Assembly (NCBI GenBank): GCA_017474045.1
Contig: JAFUHX010000057.1
Coordinates: 16,376-80,375 of the forward strand
Reading direction: 5' to 3'
Length of the DNA stretch: 64,000 nucleotides
Source: Clostridia bacterium
GTDB taxonomy: Bacteria; Bacillota; Clostridia; Oscillospirales; Acutalibacteraceae
Part shown: piece by piece, positions 50,242-60,067 of the stretch
Layout: each line of letters opens with the position of its first letter
Numbering within the stretch: position 1 is the first letter of the stretch
Position numbers and translations under genes: made by a program
The notes under the pieces: generated by a model
What the model saw: only the letters and a program-made list of their open reading frames with translations
Told to the model about the DNA's origin: nothing
Databases searched by the model: none

Positions 50242-52650
50242 TTACTGTGCAACAGCACCGCTTCTTTTTTCTTTAGTTTCAATGGTTACTTTGGAACGCT
50301 TTTTCTCAGCAGCCTTTCTTTCGCCGCTGAGAGCAAGAGAAAATACCTCTTCCAGCTTTTTAACGCTGATAAATTCAACAGCTTCTTTTACCTCCTGATT
50401 AACTTCCCACAAATCAGCCTCGTTATCAGCAGGAATCAACACAGTTTTAATTCCCGATTTAAAGGCAGCCATTGCTTTTTCTTTCAGGCCTCCGATTGCC
50501 ATTACACGACCTGTTAAAGAAATTTCACCTGTCATGGCAACACTATGGCGAACAGTTCTTCCTGTTAAAGCAGAAAGAATCGCTGTTGAAATCGTTACAC
50601 CGGCTGAAGGCCCGTCTTTTGGTACAGCACCCTGAGGAACATGAATATGAATATCTTTGGTTTTGAAAATTTCACTGTCAATTTCATAAAGATGGGCAAC
50701 ACTTCTGATATAGCTATATGCTGCTTTGGCAGACTCCTTCATATCATCGCCCAGAGAACCTGTTAATTCGAGCTTTCCGCTTCCGTCCATAACAACAGCT
50801 TCAACCTGAAGAAGCTCACCGCCAACACTTGTCCATGCAAGACCGTTGACTACACCAACAAGGTCGCTTTTTTCGACCCTTTCGCCTTTATACTTAACAG
50901 GGCCGAGCATTTCATAAACAACCTTTTCATTGAGCTTAACAAAGTTTACCTTGTCTTCACAAATCTTTACCGCTGCTTTTCGGCAGATTGCGGCAATAAG
51001 CTGTTCAAGGGTTCTTACGCCTGCTTCTCTTGTGTAGCCATCAATAATAAGGCGCAAAATATCGTCGGAAAAACGAAGTGAACGGCCGGAAATTCCATGA
51101 ATGAGGCGCTGCTTTTTAACAATGTGTTTTTTGGCAATCATGAGCTTTTCTTCAAGAGTATAGCTTGAAAGATTAATAACTTCCATTCTGTCAAGAAGAG
51201 GAGCAGGAATTGTTGAAGCATCATTGGCAGTTGTTATGAAAAGAACTTCGCTTAAATCAATGGGAAAATCAAGATAATGATCTTTAAAATTGTTGTTTTG
51301 TTCGGGATCGAGAACCTCAAGAAGTGCTGAAGAAGGGTCGCCCTTATAATCGCTTCCAAGCTTATCAACCTCATCAAGAAGAATAACAGGATTCAAGCTT
51401 CCAGCCTGAATAAGAGAAGAAACTATTCTTCCCGGCATTGAACCGATATAGGTTTTTCTGTGGCCTCTTATTTCTGCCTCATCACGAACGCCGCCCAAAG
51501 ACATTCGAACATAGTTTCTTTCCATTGCTTTGGCAACAGAGCGAACAATTGAGGTCTTGCCCACACCGGGAGGGCCAACAAGACAAATAATCTGAGCTGA
51601 GGGTGTTCGTGAAGTAAACTGAACAGCCAACATTTCAATAAAACGTTCTTTTACCTTTTCAAGACCATAGTGGTCTTCGTCAAGAATTTTTCTGGCTGAA
51701 ACAATGTCTAAATTATCGAAAGTGCGTGTGTTCCAAGGCAGACTCAGACATTCATCAAGATAGTTTCTTATTACATTGGCGTCAGCTGAATTGCTTTGCA
51801 TTTTTGAAAGTTTAACACATTCTCTTAAAAGCTTATTTTCAATTGAAGATTCAAGTCTTGCCTCAAGAATTCTTTTTTTATAGTCTTCTGCTTCTGCAAG
51901 AACGTCTTCACCCTCGCCCAGCTCAGCACTGATTGCCTTCATCTGTTCACGAAGATAATATTCATGTTGGCTTTTATCCATTTGCTCCTGAACACGACGG
52001 TCAATGATCTCTTCGATTTTCAAAAGCTCAATTTCTCTTGAAAGAATCGTGCACACCTTTTCAAGCCTTATAACAGGATCAAGCTCTTCAAGAATAAATT
52101 GGCGGCTTGTGTATTCCGTTAAGGCATTGCAAGCAATATAATCGCCCAAATAGTCGATATCGCCGCTGAAAAAGACTTCGCCCGCAACCTCTTTGGCAAG
52201 TTTGGCTGAAGCTTCAATATATTCTTCAAAAATATTTTTAGCCCTTCTGACCATTGCTTCCGCATAATCATCCATTTCGGCAGGAACAGAATATGACTTT
52301 TTAGCCGCAACATCACAGATAAAATATTCTTCGCTTTCGCAAACACGAACTAAGGTTGCTCTTGTTATTCCTTCAACAACAACCCTGATGTTTCCGGATT
52401 CGCCATTTCGGATAATCTGTTTGATTTCAGCCACAATTCCCATTTCAAAAAGATCTTTTTCATTGGGATTTTCAACTGTAGCATCCTTTTGAGCAACAAG
52501 AAACACCTTTTGTTTATCGTTAACAGCCGCTTTGATTGCGGCAATTGATTTTTTTCTTCCCACTTCAAAGTGAAGCTTCATTTTAGGAAACATCACCATT
52601 GCTCTGAGCGCAACTGTGGGCATTGATTGATAAATTGTTTTTTCTGACAT
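50242..52650 (-). CDS. lon: ATP-dependent protease Lon
   Basis: 802 residues. The N-terminal LON substrate domain (1-200) is followed by the AAA+ module with Walker A GPPGVGKTS near residue 365 and Walker B LLDEVDK. The C-terminal protease domain carries PKDGPSAGVT with the catalytic Ser, and GGLKEKAMAA with the Lys. It degrades misfolded and regulatory proteins. ATG 52650 has GGAAGG upstream and a canonical promoter. Confidence 0.97.
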   Translation of the reverse strand: MSEKTIYQSMPTVALRAMVMFPKMKLHFEVGRKKSIAAIKAAVNDKQKVFLVAQKDATVENPNEKDLFEMGIVAEIKQIIRNGESGNIRVVVEGITRATLVRVCESEEYFICDVAAKKSYSVPAEMDDYAEAMVRRAKNIFEEYIEASAKLAKEVAGEVFFSGDIDYLGDYIACNALTEYTSRQFILEELDPVIRLEKVCTILSREIELLKIEEIIDRRVQEQMDKSQHEYYLREQMKAISAELGEGEDVLAEAEDYKKRILEARLESSIENKLLRECVKLSKMQSNSADANVIRNYLDECLSLPWNTRTFDNLDIVSARKILDEDHYGLEKVKERFIEMLAVQFTSRTPSAQIICLVGPPGVGKTSIVRSVAKAMERNYVRMSLGGVRDEAEIRGHRKTYIGSMPGRIVSSLIQAGSLNPVILLDEVDKLGSDYKGDPSSALLEVLDPEQNNNFKDHYLDFPIDLSEVLFITTANDASTIPAPLLDRMEVINLSSYTLEEKLMIAKKHIVKKQRLIHGISGRSLRFSDDILRLIIDGYTREAGVRTLEQLIAAICRKAAVKICEDKVNFVKLNEKVVYEMLGPVKYKGERVEKSDLVGVVNGLAWTSVGGELLQVEAVVMDGSGKLELTGSLGDDMKESAKAAYSYIRSVAHLYEIDSEIFKTKDIHIHVPQGAVPKDGPSAGVTISTAILSALTGRTVRHSVAMTGEISLTGRVMAIGGLKEKAMAAFKSGIKTVLIPADNEADLWEVNQEVKEAVEFISVKKLEEVFSLALSGERKAAEKKRSKVTIETKEKRSGAVAQ

Positions 52651-52684
52651 ACATTAGCCTTCCTTTAGTTACAATACGACAGTC

Positions 52685-52713
52685 ATTATACTATAAACTG
52701 CGGATTAAATCAA
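52685..52713 (-). promoter_or_regulatory. Promoter of lon
   Basis: Minus strand: TTGATT (52713-52708), 17-nt spacer, TATAAT (52690-52685). No CIRCE or CtsR-type site is obvious. Confidence 0.75.
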
Positions 52714-52787
52714 CAGTTTGCAGTTGTAAAATATTAGAGTAATCACTTTCAGTTTTCAGAAATAGAATTTATTGGGAGATGATTTCA

Positions 52788-53657
52788 TTGGTTATAAAGC
52801 TAAGAAAAATTCACACATTGATTTTTACTGTTTTTGTTATTACGGTTTTTCTTTTTGCCAACATTTTTAGTCTTCTTTCTCAGGAAAAAGCCGTTTCTTC
52901 AACTTCGTCACTACGACTTCCGATTGTAATGTATCATCATGTTACACAAAATGAAAAACGAAGCGGAAAATATGTTATTACAACAAAAGAACTTCAGAAG
53001 GACTTTGACTACATTTTGGAAAAAGGCTACACCTGCGTTACTGTTGAAGACCTGAAAAACTATATAGACGGAAAAATTGATCTTCCGGAAAAAATTATTA
53101 TGATTACCTTTGACGATGGCTTTGAAAGCGTTTTCAGACTTGTCCGACCGCTTCTGAAAGAAAGAAAAATGAAGGCAGTTATTTCGCCTGTCGGAAGCGT
53201 TACGGAGCTTTACAGCAAAAACGGAGACAAAAACATAAACTATGCCTATATGACATGGGAGGAATTGGCTCAGGCTGAAAAAAGCGATGAATTTGAGGTT
53301 CAAAGCCACACCTATAACATGCATCATAATGAAAAAGGAAAAAGAAACGGTCTTTCCAAACAAAAAAATGAAACATCAAAAGAATATGAAAAAGCTCTGA
53401 CTAAGGATTTGGAAAAAATGAATTCACTTCTTTTAAAAAACAGCGGAATTAAACCTCTTTGCATTGTTTATCCTTATGGCCTCTATTCAAAAGACACGCT
53501 TAAAATCATTAAAAAAATCGGCTTTATCAGCTCATTTGTCTGCGAAGAAAGAATTAACACAATTTCAAGAGGAAACGCTGACTGTCTCTTCAACCTTGGA
53601 AGATACAACAGACCCTCAGGCATCGAAACAAAAGATTTTTTTGATAAGCTATTATAA
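52788..53657 (+). CDS. Polysaccharide deacetylase family protein
   Basis: 289 residues. An N-terminal signal anchor (about 8-30) leads to an extracellular NodB domain: MITFDDGFESV with the catalytic Asp near residue 108, and SHTYNMHHN with the metal HxxxxH near 172. Family members deacetylate peptidoglycan or exopolysaccharide; the similarity to PdaB/YheN-type wall enzymes suggests cell-wall modification. TTG 52788 is favoured over ATG 52779, because GGGAG directly abuts the ATG but lies 9 nt before the TTG. Confidence 0.85.
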   Translation: MVIKLRKIHTLIFTVFVITVFLFANIFSLLSQEKAVSSTSSLRLPIVMYHHVTQNEKRSGKYVITTKELQKDFDYILEKGYTCVTVEDLKNYIDGKIDLPEKIIMITFDDGFESVFRLVRPLLKERKMKAVISPVGSVTELYSKNGDKNINYAYMTWEELAQAEKSDEFEVQSHTYNMHHNEKGKRNGLSKQKNETSKEYEKALTKDLEKMNSLLLKNSGIKPLCIVYPYGLYSKDTLKIIKKIGFISSFVCEERINTISRGNADCLFNLGRYNRPSGIETKDFFDKLL

Positions 53658-53695
53658 AAAGCCCTTTCCGAAAAAACGAAAAAGGCTTTTTGAAA
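53656..53695. terminator. Terminator between deacetylase and folT-like genes
   Basis: AAAAAGCC...GGCTTTTT stem with an A-rich loop, then T-run on both strands, in a convergent gap. Confidence 0.7.
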
Positions 53696-53698
53696 AAT

Positions 53699-54235
53699 CT
53701 ATTTCATGGTTTTTTTGAGGATTTTTTTAACCGCATTGCAGATCGGCTCAAGACCAACCATCATAAAGACTATCTGAACAATACACATTCCAAGGCTCTG
53801 CGGCCATCTGACCGAAAGCATTGCCGTAAAGGTCGTTCCTGAGGTATATGCAATCCAGAAAGAATTCATCAGCAGACTGCAGATAAGCTGATTTAAAACC
53901 GCTGCGCCCACTACCCTGACAGCTGAAAACTTTTTTCCGAGAAAAACTCCGTAAATCAAACCGGAAACAGCGGCTGTTAAGGTAAAGCCGGGAAAAAACG
54001 GTCCCGTTGGAAACAAAAAGGTTCCGATTAAGTCACCCATAGCGTAAACAGCAACAGAGCTGAGAGGCCCGAAAAGACGAGCCGCAATAATTACGGGAAC
54101 AAAAGAGAAACCGATTTTTAAATTCCACAACTGAATTGACAAAAATCTTGAAAGCACCACCTGAAGCGCTGTTAAAAGCGCAACACAAACAAGGTGCAGT
54201 AAAACTTCTGTCGGTGCTTTTGAAACTTTTTTCAT
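53699..54235 (-). CDS. folT: ECF transporter S component, folate type
   Basis: 178 residues and about five membrane segments. VLSRFLSIQLWNLKIGFSFVPVIIAARLFGP, given here as SRFLSIQL and IGFSFVPV, is the S-component signature. The THF riboswitch upstream identifies the ligand as a reduced folate. It works with the shared EcfA/A'/T energy module, which is not in this window. ATG 54235 follows the riboswitch terminator; starts further upstream would run through the aptamer. Confidence 0.88.
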   Translation of the reverse strand: MKKVSKAPTEVLLHLVCVALLTALQVVLSRFLSIQLWNLKIGFSFVPVIIAARLFGPLSSVAVYAMGDLIGTFLFPTGPFFPGFTLTAAVSGLIYGVFLGKKFSAVRVVGAAVLNQLICSLLMNSFWIAYTSGTTFTAMLSVRWPQSLGMCIVQIVFMMVGLEPICNAVKKILKKTMK

Positions 54236-54244
54236 AAAAAAACA

Positions 54245-54284
54245 CTTCCTTATTTTTACTTGCACTCGCCGAAAAATAAGGAAG
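54245..54284 (-). terminator. Riboswitch terminator overlapping the folT ribosome site
   Basis: CTTCCTTATTTTT pairs perfectly with AAAAATAAGGAAG; the right arm is the ribosome site, and a T-run reaches the ATG. Confidence 0.85.
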
Positions 54285-54301
54285 CTTTGGCCTCGGTATA
54301 T

Positions 54302-54406
54302 CACAGCGGGATGCAATTTGTGTATCGCAAAGCAAAAGCTTTTTCGTCCCTGAAACAACTCCCCGTTTTCAGAGCACTAAGGCGCACACAAACCTACTCT
54401 GTAGTG
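54302..54406 (-). promoter_or_regulatory. THF riboswitch aptamer
   Basis: On the minus strand the conserved GAGTAGG, GCGCCTTAGTGC, GGGGAGTTG, GGGACGAA, and TTGCATCCCGC blocks appear in order, closed by TACAG/CTGTG as P1. This is the tetrahydrofolate class found ahead of folT in Clostridia. High THF would favour the terminator. Confidence 0.85.
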
Positions 54407-54522
54407 TTTTGAGTTTAGCAATAAAACTTTAGTTTGTCAATAGTAAATCAGATTTTTATTAAAAAAATTACAGCTCTGAAATAATTGATTTGAAAACAAG
54501 TTTTATTAAGCTGATTGAAAAG

Positions 54523-55032
54523 TTACACATCTAAAAGCTCCTGAAACTGCTCCTTACAGATTTCAAAAGAATAATTATCAAACAAAACAAGATAAACTTT
54601 AATCTCATTTTCAAGAAGAAACTCTTTGATTGTTTCAACAGCAACTTCTATTGCTTCTTTTTTAGGGTAACCGTAAACTCCTGAGGAAATAAGCGGAAAA
54701 GCAACTGTTTTACACTCATTTTCAAGAGCAAGGGAAAGAGACCTTTTATAGCAGGACTGAAGCTTTTCTTTTTCGCCGCTGTTTCCGCCGTACCAGATAG
54801 GGCCGACAGTATGAATAACATATTTGGCAGGAAGATTATAGCCTTTTGTTATTTTTGCATCGCCTGTTTCGCAGCCTCCGAGAGTTCTGCATTCTTCAAG
54901 CAGCATCGGTCCTGCTGCAGCGTGAATGCAACCATCAACTCCGCCACCGCCTAAAAGACTTCCGTTGGCGGCATTGACAATGCCATCAACCGCCATTTTT
55001 GTAATATCGTTTCTGACAATTTTTAAAGGCAT
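54523..55032 (-). CDS. Macrodomain protein, O-acetyl-ADP-ribose deacetylase type
   Basis: 169 residues, a single macrodomain. [21 protein letters not shown] near residue 17 (ADP-ribose pocket) and [12 protein letters not shown] near 114 match the MacroD/YmdB group. It hydrolyses O-acetyl-ADP-ribose or removes ADP-ribose from proteins. ATG 55032 follows GGAGG. Next to it is a phosphoesterase gene in the same direction. Confidence 0.92.
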   Translation of the reverse strand: MPLKIVRNDITKMAVDGIVNAANGSLLGGGGVDGCIHAAAGPMLLEECRTLGGCETGDAKITKGYNLPAKYVIHTVGPIWYGGNSGEKEKLQSCYKRSLSLALENECKTVAFPLISSGVYGYPKKEAIEVAVETIKEFLLENEIKVYLVLFDNYSFEICKEQFQELLDV

Positions 55033-55046
55033 GGTTTTTCCTCCTG

Positions 55047-56417
55047 TTAATAGGGCAAAAATGCATTGCTGTTGTCATAAGCACAAGTGTTATAAAGAAG
55101 ATCCTTCATGATTTCTTCAAGCTCAATTGCATTTCCATAGAAATCTTTAAATCTGATTATGGGCGAAAGCCTTTTTGCCAGAGCCATTGCCGCCTTATAT
55201 TCAGAGGTATGGGGAGGATAGTTTTTTATTCCTGAGAAAACACCCGTTATCATTTCAACAACAAAATCTTTAACCTTTTTATCTTCTATTGATTTGTCAA
55301 TTTTATTGCCGATAAAAAGTAATTTTCCAACTGTTTTGAAGGTTATTGAGTTAACAGTTTTTCCTAAAGTCTTAATAAGAGGCTTCAGTTTATCAACGGT
55401 TTCTCTTTCCATGCTAAATCCGATGGCATATTCTTTAAACTGTTCAATATCATTTTCCATTGAATCAAAAAGATCTCTGAGCATAAAGCTGAAATGATCT
55501 TTCAGATATTCCTCAGTCGTCATTCCTTTTTTATCCCAGGAAAAATCTTTTACATTGAGAGTCTTTATGTCTATTCCGAATTCTTCAAGAGTAACTTTTC
55601 TGTAAGGAGCCGGATAGCCGACCACTGAACCGGTGTTTATATGATAAAGGCGATTGCCTTTTTCTGTGTCTAAATAATCAATATCGTGCATGTGAGTGTG
55701 ACCGGTAAACATAAACTCAACGCCCATATCTGCAAGTCGCGGAGTTGTTTTTTCATAGTCACCAAGCATATCTCTGTGGGAGAACAGCGGAAAAACAATT
55801 GACGGCGGCATTGCCGGATGATGTGTTACACCGATTATGCGTTGATTTTTTTCCTTCGCTTCAAAACATTGATTTTCAATCCAGTTCATCAGGCTTTCAT
55901 CATATCCACAAAATGCTTTTCCGTCGCCATCATCATTAAGCATTAAAATTCTGACATTTTTATGAGGCACCACGGCGTAGGAATAGGAAGGAACATGCTC
56001 TGAAACAGCTTCATTCCATCCGAAATCATTATAGAGCTGACGAAGCTCTTCTCTTGAATAAGTCGGAAGAAGCTCCTCACCCTCATCAGTATAGCGCTTT
56101 GCCTCCATAAAATAATCATGAGTAGCAAAGGTTACATAAACTGTTTTTCCCTTTTCTTTCAACATCTTAAGCTTTTCAAGAAGAAGCGCATGGCTTTCTT
56201 TTTCACCGTCATTGGTCAGATCGCCTGAAATTATTATATGCTTTGTTTCTTTATCCTGAAGCATTTCAGAAAACGCACTATCGATTATAGCCTCTGACTC
56301 AGCAATACATTTTTGGTCTGTGTTGCATCTTGCTTCAAAAAACTTTCCGAAAGAGCCAATTGCCTTGGTTGCGTAGAGATGTAAATCTGAAACATGATAA
56401 AAACTAAAATTCTTCAT
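55047..56417 (-). CDS. Metallophosphoesterase family protein
   Basis: 456 residues. DLHLYATK (D-x-H) near residue 12, [10 protein letters not shown] near 72, ATHD in place of GNHD near 108, VTHHPAMPP near 197 and TGHTHMHD near 240 supply the seven metal ligands. A roughly 190-residue C-terminal helical domain is of unknown type. ATG 56417 follows GGGGAAA; an earlier in-frame codon lies in the upstream terminator. It starts after the iolE terminator and may be only partly co-transcribed with the iol genes. Confidence 0.87.
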   Translation of the reverse strand: MKNFSFYHVSDLHLYATKAIGSFGKFFEARCNTDQKCIAESEAIIDSAFSEMLQDKETKHIIISGDLTNDGEKESHALLLEKLKMLKEKGKTVYVTFATHDYFMEAKRYTDEGEELLPTYSREELRQLYNDFGWNEAVSEHVPSYSYAVVPHKNVRILMLNDDGDGKAFCGYDESLMNWIENQCFEAKEKNQRIIGVTHHPAMPPSIVFPLFSHRDMLGDYEKTTPRLADMGVEFMFTGHTHMHDIDYLDTEKGNRLYHINTGSVVGYPAPYRKVTLEEFGIDIKTLNVKDFSWDKKGMTTEEYLKDHFSFMLRDLFDSMENDIEQFKEYAIGFSMERETVDKLKPLIKTLGKTVNSITFKTVGKLLFIGNKIDKSIEDKKVKDFVVEMITGVFSGIKNYPPHTSEYKAAMALAKRLSPIIRFKDFYGNAIELEEIMKDLLYNTCAYDNSNAFLPY

Positions 56418-56432
56418 AAATTTCCCCAATCT

Positions 56433-56466
56433 AAAAAAAGCAGGAGCCGCCAAAGACAGCTCCTGC
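56433..56466 (-). terminator. Terminator of the iol operon
   Basis: GCAGGAGC pairs perfectly with GCTCCTGC around 11 nt, followed on the minus strand by seven T. Confidence 0.85.
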
Positions 56467-56473
56467 AAATTAA

Positions 56474-57367
56474 TTATAAGCCGGTTTTTTCTCTGATATA
56501 GTTTCTTGCAAGAACGGCATATTCATAAGGATTGGCTTTTGCAGGGTCTTGCTCAGCTTCAACAACAACCCAGCCTTCATAGCCCGCTTCATCGAGAATA
56601 TCAAAAACAGGAGTGAAGTCAAAATCGCCGTCGCCGGGAACTGTGAAGGAACCGGCACGAACTGCATCAAGGAAGCTATAGCCCTTGGTTTTTGCATCTT
56701 CAATTACATTTTTTCTGATATCCTTCAGATGAACGTGTTTAATTCTGTTAACATATTTTTTCAAAACGCCAACAACATCTTCGCCGCTGAATGAAAGATG
56801 ACCGGTATCGAAAAGAAGATAAACAAGGTCAGGATCGGTAATTTCCATAAGCTTATCGATTTCTTCTTCAGTCTGAACACCTGTTCCCATGTGATGATGA
56901 ACGGTGAAATACATTCCTTTTTCTTTGGCAAGGCGACCCATTTCATTAAAGCCCTTTGCAATAAGCTCCCACTGTTCATCAGTATAAACAGGCTTTTCAC
57001 CAAAAATGCTGACAGGCTTTCCCTGAATACTGTTACCCTGCTCTGAAGCTCCGATTACCTTTGCGCCGAGAGCGTGAAGAAAATCTCTGTGTTTAATAAA
57101 AGCTTCAATAGTTGCTTCATAGCCTTCAGAAAGAAGAAGAGATGAAAACCATGCATTGCAAATTCTCATTCCTCTGACTTCAAGCTTATGCTTGAGAGTT
57201 TCAACATCTTTAGGATATTTATTGCCGATTTCGCTTCCCGTGAAGCCGGCAAGGGCCATTTCGCTAACGCATTGCTCAAAGGTGTTTTCAGCGCCAAGAT
57301 CCGGCATATCATCATTTGTCCACGCAATAGGTGCAATGGCAAGATTCACTTTTTCTTTGTTAAGCAT
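56474..57367 (-). CDS. iolE: Inosose dehydratase (IolE-type TIM barrel)
   Basis: 297 residues. [16 protein letters not shown] near the N-terminus, EIGNKYP near 46, [12 protein letters not shown] near 153 and HVHLKDIR near 215 (His and Glu metal ligands) match IolE, which dehydrates scyllo-inosose to the trione in myo-inositol breakdown. ATG has AAGGAGAG 7 nt upstream. It is the last of four iol genes. Confidence 0.93.
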   Translation of the reverse strand: MLNKEKVNLAIAPIAWTNDDMPDLGAENTFEQCVSEMALAGFTGSEIGNKYPKDVETLKHKLEVRGMRICNAWFSSLLLSEGYEATIEAFIKHRDFLHALGAKVIGASEQGNSIQGKPVSIFGEKPVYTDEQWELIAKGFNEMGRLAKEKGMYFTVHHHMGTGVQTEEEIDKLMEITDPDLVYLLFDTGHLSFSGEDVVGVLKKYVNRIKHVHLKDIRKNVIEDAKTKGYSFLDAVRAGSFTVPGDGDFDFTPVFDILDEAGYEGWVVVEAEQDPAKANPYEYAVLARNYIREKTGL

Positions 57368-57379
57368 ATTAGTCTCTCC

Positions 57380-59227
57380 TTAATATTTTCTTGCTTTTTC
57401 AATATTCTCTTTCATGTCTTCATAGCAAGCCTGAACAGTTTCGCTTGTTGAAACCTCAGCAACGCCAACACGCCACCAGGAATCATAACCATCAGACATT
57501 GATTTATGAGCAACCTTTATATCGAAAAGAGTGGGAATTGTTTGTTTCTTTGAGTCTTCAAGAGCTTCATAAAGTTCATTGGCGTTTGAAACTCTGTATG
57601 CCTTGCAGCCATAGCCCTCAGCAATCTTGGCGTAATCGGTTACAATAACTGCACCGTCAAGCATTCCGCTTTCAGCGTTTCTCATGGTGAAACGTGTTCC
57701 GAAGGTATCGGTTCCCTGATTATTCTGAAGATTTTCAATGCAACCCCATCCGCTATTGTCAAAGAGCATTACATTAATCTTTTTGCCTTCCTGAACGGCT
57801 GTGTAAAGTTCGCTGTGAAGCATCAGGAAGCTTCCGTCACCAACCATTGAATAAACTTCTCTGTCGCCGACAGCAAGCTTTGCACCCAAAGCACCGCAGA
57901 TTTCATATCCCATACAAGAATAGCCATATTCAACATGATAGGTGTTTTCGCCTTTAGACTTCCAAAGTCTCTGAAGACAACCGGGAAGTGAGCCTGAGGA
58001 GCCTATTACAACGGCGTCGTCAGCAATTACTTCATTGATAATTCCCAAAGCTCTTGTTTGAGAAAAGCCGTTTTCAAGCTCAACGCTGTAGCTTCTTTCA
58101 ATCTCTTTGAAGAACTCAGCCTGAGCATTTTTATATTCATCTGACCAGGAAGATTTATATCCGTCAAGGTATTTTTCCATTCCTTCAAGAGAAAGCTTTG
58201 CATCGCCGATTACAGCGGTGCTATCCATTTTGAAGGCATCAAAAGAGCAAACATTGACTGAAACCATTTTTACATCGGGATTCTGGAAACCCCACTTTGA
58301 GCATGTTGTGAAGTCAGTAAGTCTTGTTCCGACAGCGAGAACGAGATCAGCCTGCTTGGCAATTGCATTGGCAGCTCCTGTTCCGGTAACGCCGCATCCG
58401 CCCATATTGAGAGGATGATTCCAGGGAATCTGACCCTTTCCCGCCTGAGTTTCACCAATGGGAATATTATATTTTTCAGCAAAGCTGAGCGCAGCTTTAT
58501 AGCTTTCAGAATATGTTACTCCGCCGCCGACAATCATCATAGGCTTTTTGGAAGCCTTGAGCATTTCAGCCGCCTGAGCCAATGCTCTTTCAGAAGGAAC
58601 ACTACGGTCCATATACCAAACTCGCTTCTGAAGGAAATAATCGGGGTAATCATAGGCTTCAGCCTCAACATCCTGAGGCATAGCAATACAAACCGCGCCG
58701 GTGTCTGCAGCGTCAGTCAGAACGCGCATAGCGTTAATGCAGGCAGTCATAAGCTGCTCGGGGCGTTCGATTCTGTCGAAATATTTGCAAACAGCTCTGA
58801 AAGCATCGTTTGAAGTAATTCCAACGCTTGTGGGCTGCTCAATCTGTTGCAAAACCGGGTCGGGCTGACGGCAAGCAAAGGTATCTCCGGGGAGAACAAG
58901 AAGAGGAATTCTGTTTGCTGTTGCAGTTCCGCAGGCCGTTACCATATTCATAGCACCGGGGCCGATTGAAGATGTGCAGGCAATTATTTCTCTTCTGTTT
59001 TTTTGTTTTGCATAAGCAATGGCAGCGTGAGCCATGCCCTGCTCATTATGACCTTGATAATAGGTTAAGCTATGGCCACCTTGTTCAAGAGCCTGACCGA
59101 TACCAACAACGCAGCCATGACCGAAAATTCCAAAAATACCGTTTACAAATTTTGTTTCTTTTCCGTCAAAGGAAACATATTGGTTATCAAGAAATTTAAC
59201 AAGTGCCTGAGCCATTGTAAGTTTCAT
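57380..59227 (-). CDS. iolD: 3D-(3,5/4)-trihydroxycyclohexane-1,2-dione hydrolase
   Basis: 615 residues, a ThDP-dependent hydrolase. The N-terminal Pyr domain has HNEQGMAHAA with the conserved Glu, and the C-terminal PP domain has GDGSFLM near 470 (GDGSF...N ThDP motif). It opens the ring formed by IolE to 5-deoxy-glucuronate. ATG 59227 follows AGGAG. It is coordinated with iolB and iolE. Confidence 0.95.
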   Translation of the reverse strand: MKLTMAQALVKFLDNQYVSFDGKETKFVNGIFGIFGHGCVVGIGQALEQGGHSLTYYQGHNEQGMAHAAIAYAKQKNRREIIACTSSIGPGAMNMVTACGTATANRIPLLVLPGDTFACRQPDPVLQQIEQPTSVGITSNDAFRAVCKYFDRIERPEQLMTACINAMRVLTDAADTGAVCIAMPQDVEAEAYDYPDYFLQKRVWYMDRSVPSERALAQAAEMLKASKKPMMIVGGGVTYSESYKAALSFAEKYNIPIGETQAGKGQIPWNHPLNMGGCGVTGTGAANAIAKQADLVLAVGTRLTDFTTCSKWGFQNPDVKMVSVNVCSFDAFKMDSTAVIGDAKLSLEGMEKYLDGYKSSWSDEYKNAQAEFFKEIERSYSVELENGFSQTRALGIINEVIADDAVVIGSSGSLPGCLQRLWKSKGENTYHVEYGYSCMGYEICGALGAKLAVGDREVYSMVGDGSFLMLHSELYTAVQEGKKINVMLFDNSGWGCIENLQNNQGTDTFGTRFTMRNAESGMLDGAVIVTDYAKIAEGYGCKAYRVSNANELYEALEDSKKQTIPTLFDIKVAHKSMSDGYDSWWRVGVAEVSTSETVQACYEDMKENIEKARKY

Positions 59228-59249
59228 AAATAAAATCTCCTGTCAATGA

Positions 59250-60047
59250 TTATTTTTCGGGCGGCCACATGATTTTTTCATTGGCGCTGTCTGTTACCCA
59301 GCGATGCTCTGGAATAAAATAGGGTGTGATGTACGGATTACCGTCAAGATGGCGGATTATCCAAAGATACCACATTGCATAGCCCGGCGCAGTTGTTTGA
59401 GGATGGGTTTCGCATTTTGTTATTAAAACTGTTGAATTGTTGTGGGTTTTAATAACATCTTCATCAAGCTCAGCAAAACCATAACCGTTTTCAGGGTTAA
59501 ATTTATAGAAATAAATTTCGGGCTGAGGATGATTATGAGGAGGATAACTGCTCCATTTTCCCGGAAAACCGATTACCTCACCAACAACAAGGTTTGAATA
59601 AGGTGCATTTGAATAGTCAAACACAGTTCTGACAATTCTTGTTGACGCTTCGCGCATCGTTCCGTGACCTCTGTTTTCGCTGGCACACTCTTCGGGTGTA
59701 TAAAGCTTTGAGGGGAAGGTTTTTTCGTTATCAGTTGACTGAAGGCACCATTCACTCTCTGCCAAAGCAGTAATTTTTACGCTGACATTATTTGAAACAT
59801 GAAGCACCCAAGGCTCAAAATCGAAACAGTTTTCTCTTTCTATTTCGCAGCACTCGCCTTCATATTCAAGCTTCACCTTTCCTGAAACGAGAAGATATGC
59901 TCTTTCGAGACAATCGCTGTTTTCAAAGGTGTCGCCCTCTTTCATTCTGAGAATTCCAAAATTCATCAGAGTGTTTTGAACCTTATCGTCCATTGTTGTT
60001 ATGGCTGTGTAGCCATAGGGAAACTCTTTAGGTCCTTTAATATGCAT
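59250..60047 (-). CDS. iolB: 5-deoxy-glucuronate isomerase
   Basis: 265 residues, a bicupin. SSYPPHNHPQPEIYFY near residue 165 is the metal-binding signature of IolB, which makes 2-keto-3-deoxygluconate-type product (DKG). The N-terminal cupin is degenerate. ATG 60047 follows AGAGGTG. iolC, iolA and iolJ homologues for the next steps are not in the window. Confidence 0.95.
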   Translation of the reverse strand: MHIKGPKEFPYGYTAITTMDDKVQNTLMNFGILRMKEGDTFENSDCLERAYLLVSGKVKLEYEGECCEIERENCFDFEPWVLHVSNNVSVKITALAESEWCLQSTDNEKTFPSKLYTPEECASENRGHGTMREASTRIVRTVFDYSNAPYSNLVVGEVIGFPGKWSSYPPHNHPQPEIYFYKFNPENGYGFAELDEDVIKTHNNSTVLITKCETHPQTTAPGYAMWYLWIIRHLDGNPYITPYFIPEHRWVTDSANEKIMWPPEK

Positions 60048-60067
60048 TTTTTACACCTCTCTTAAAA

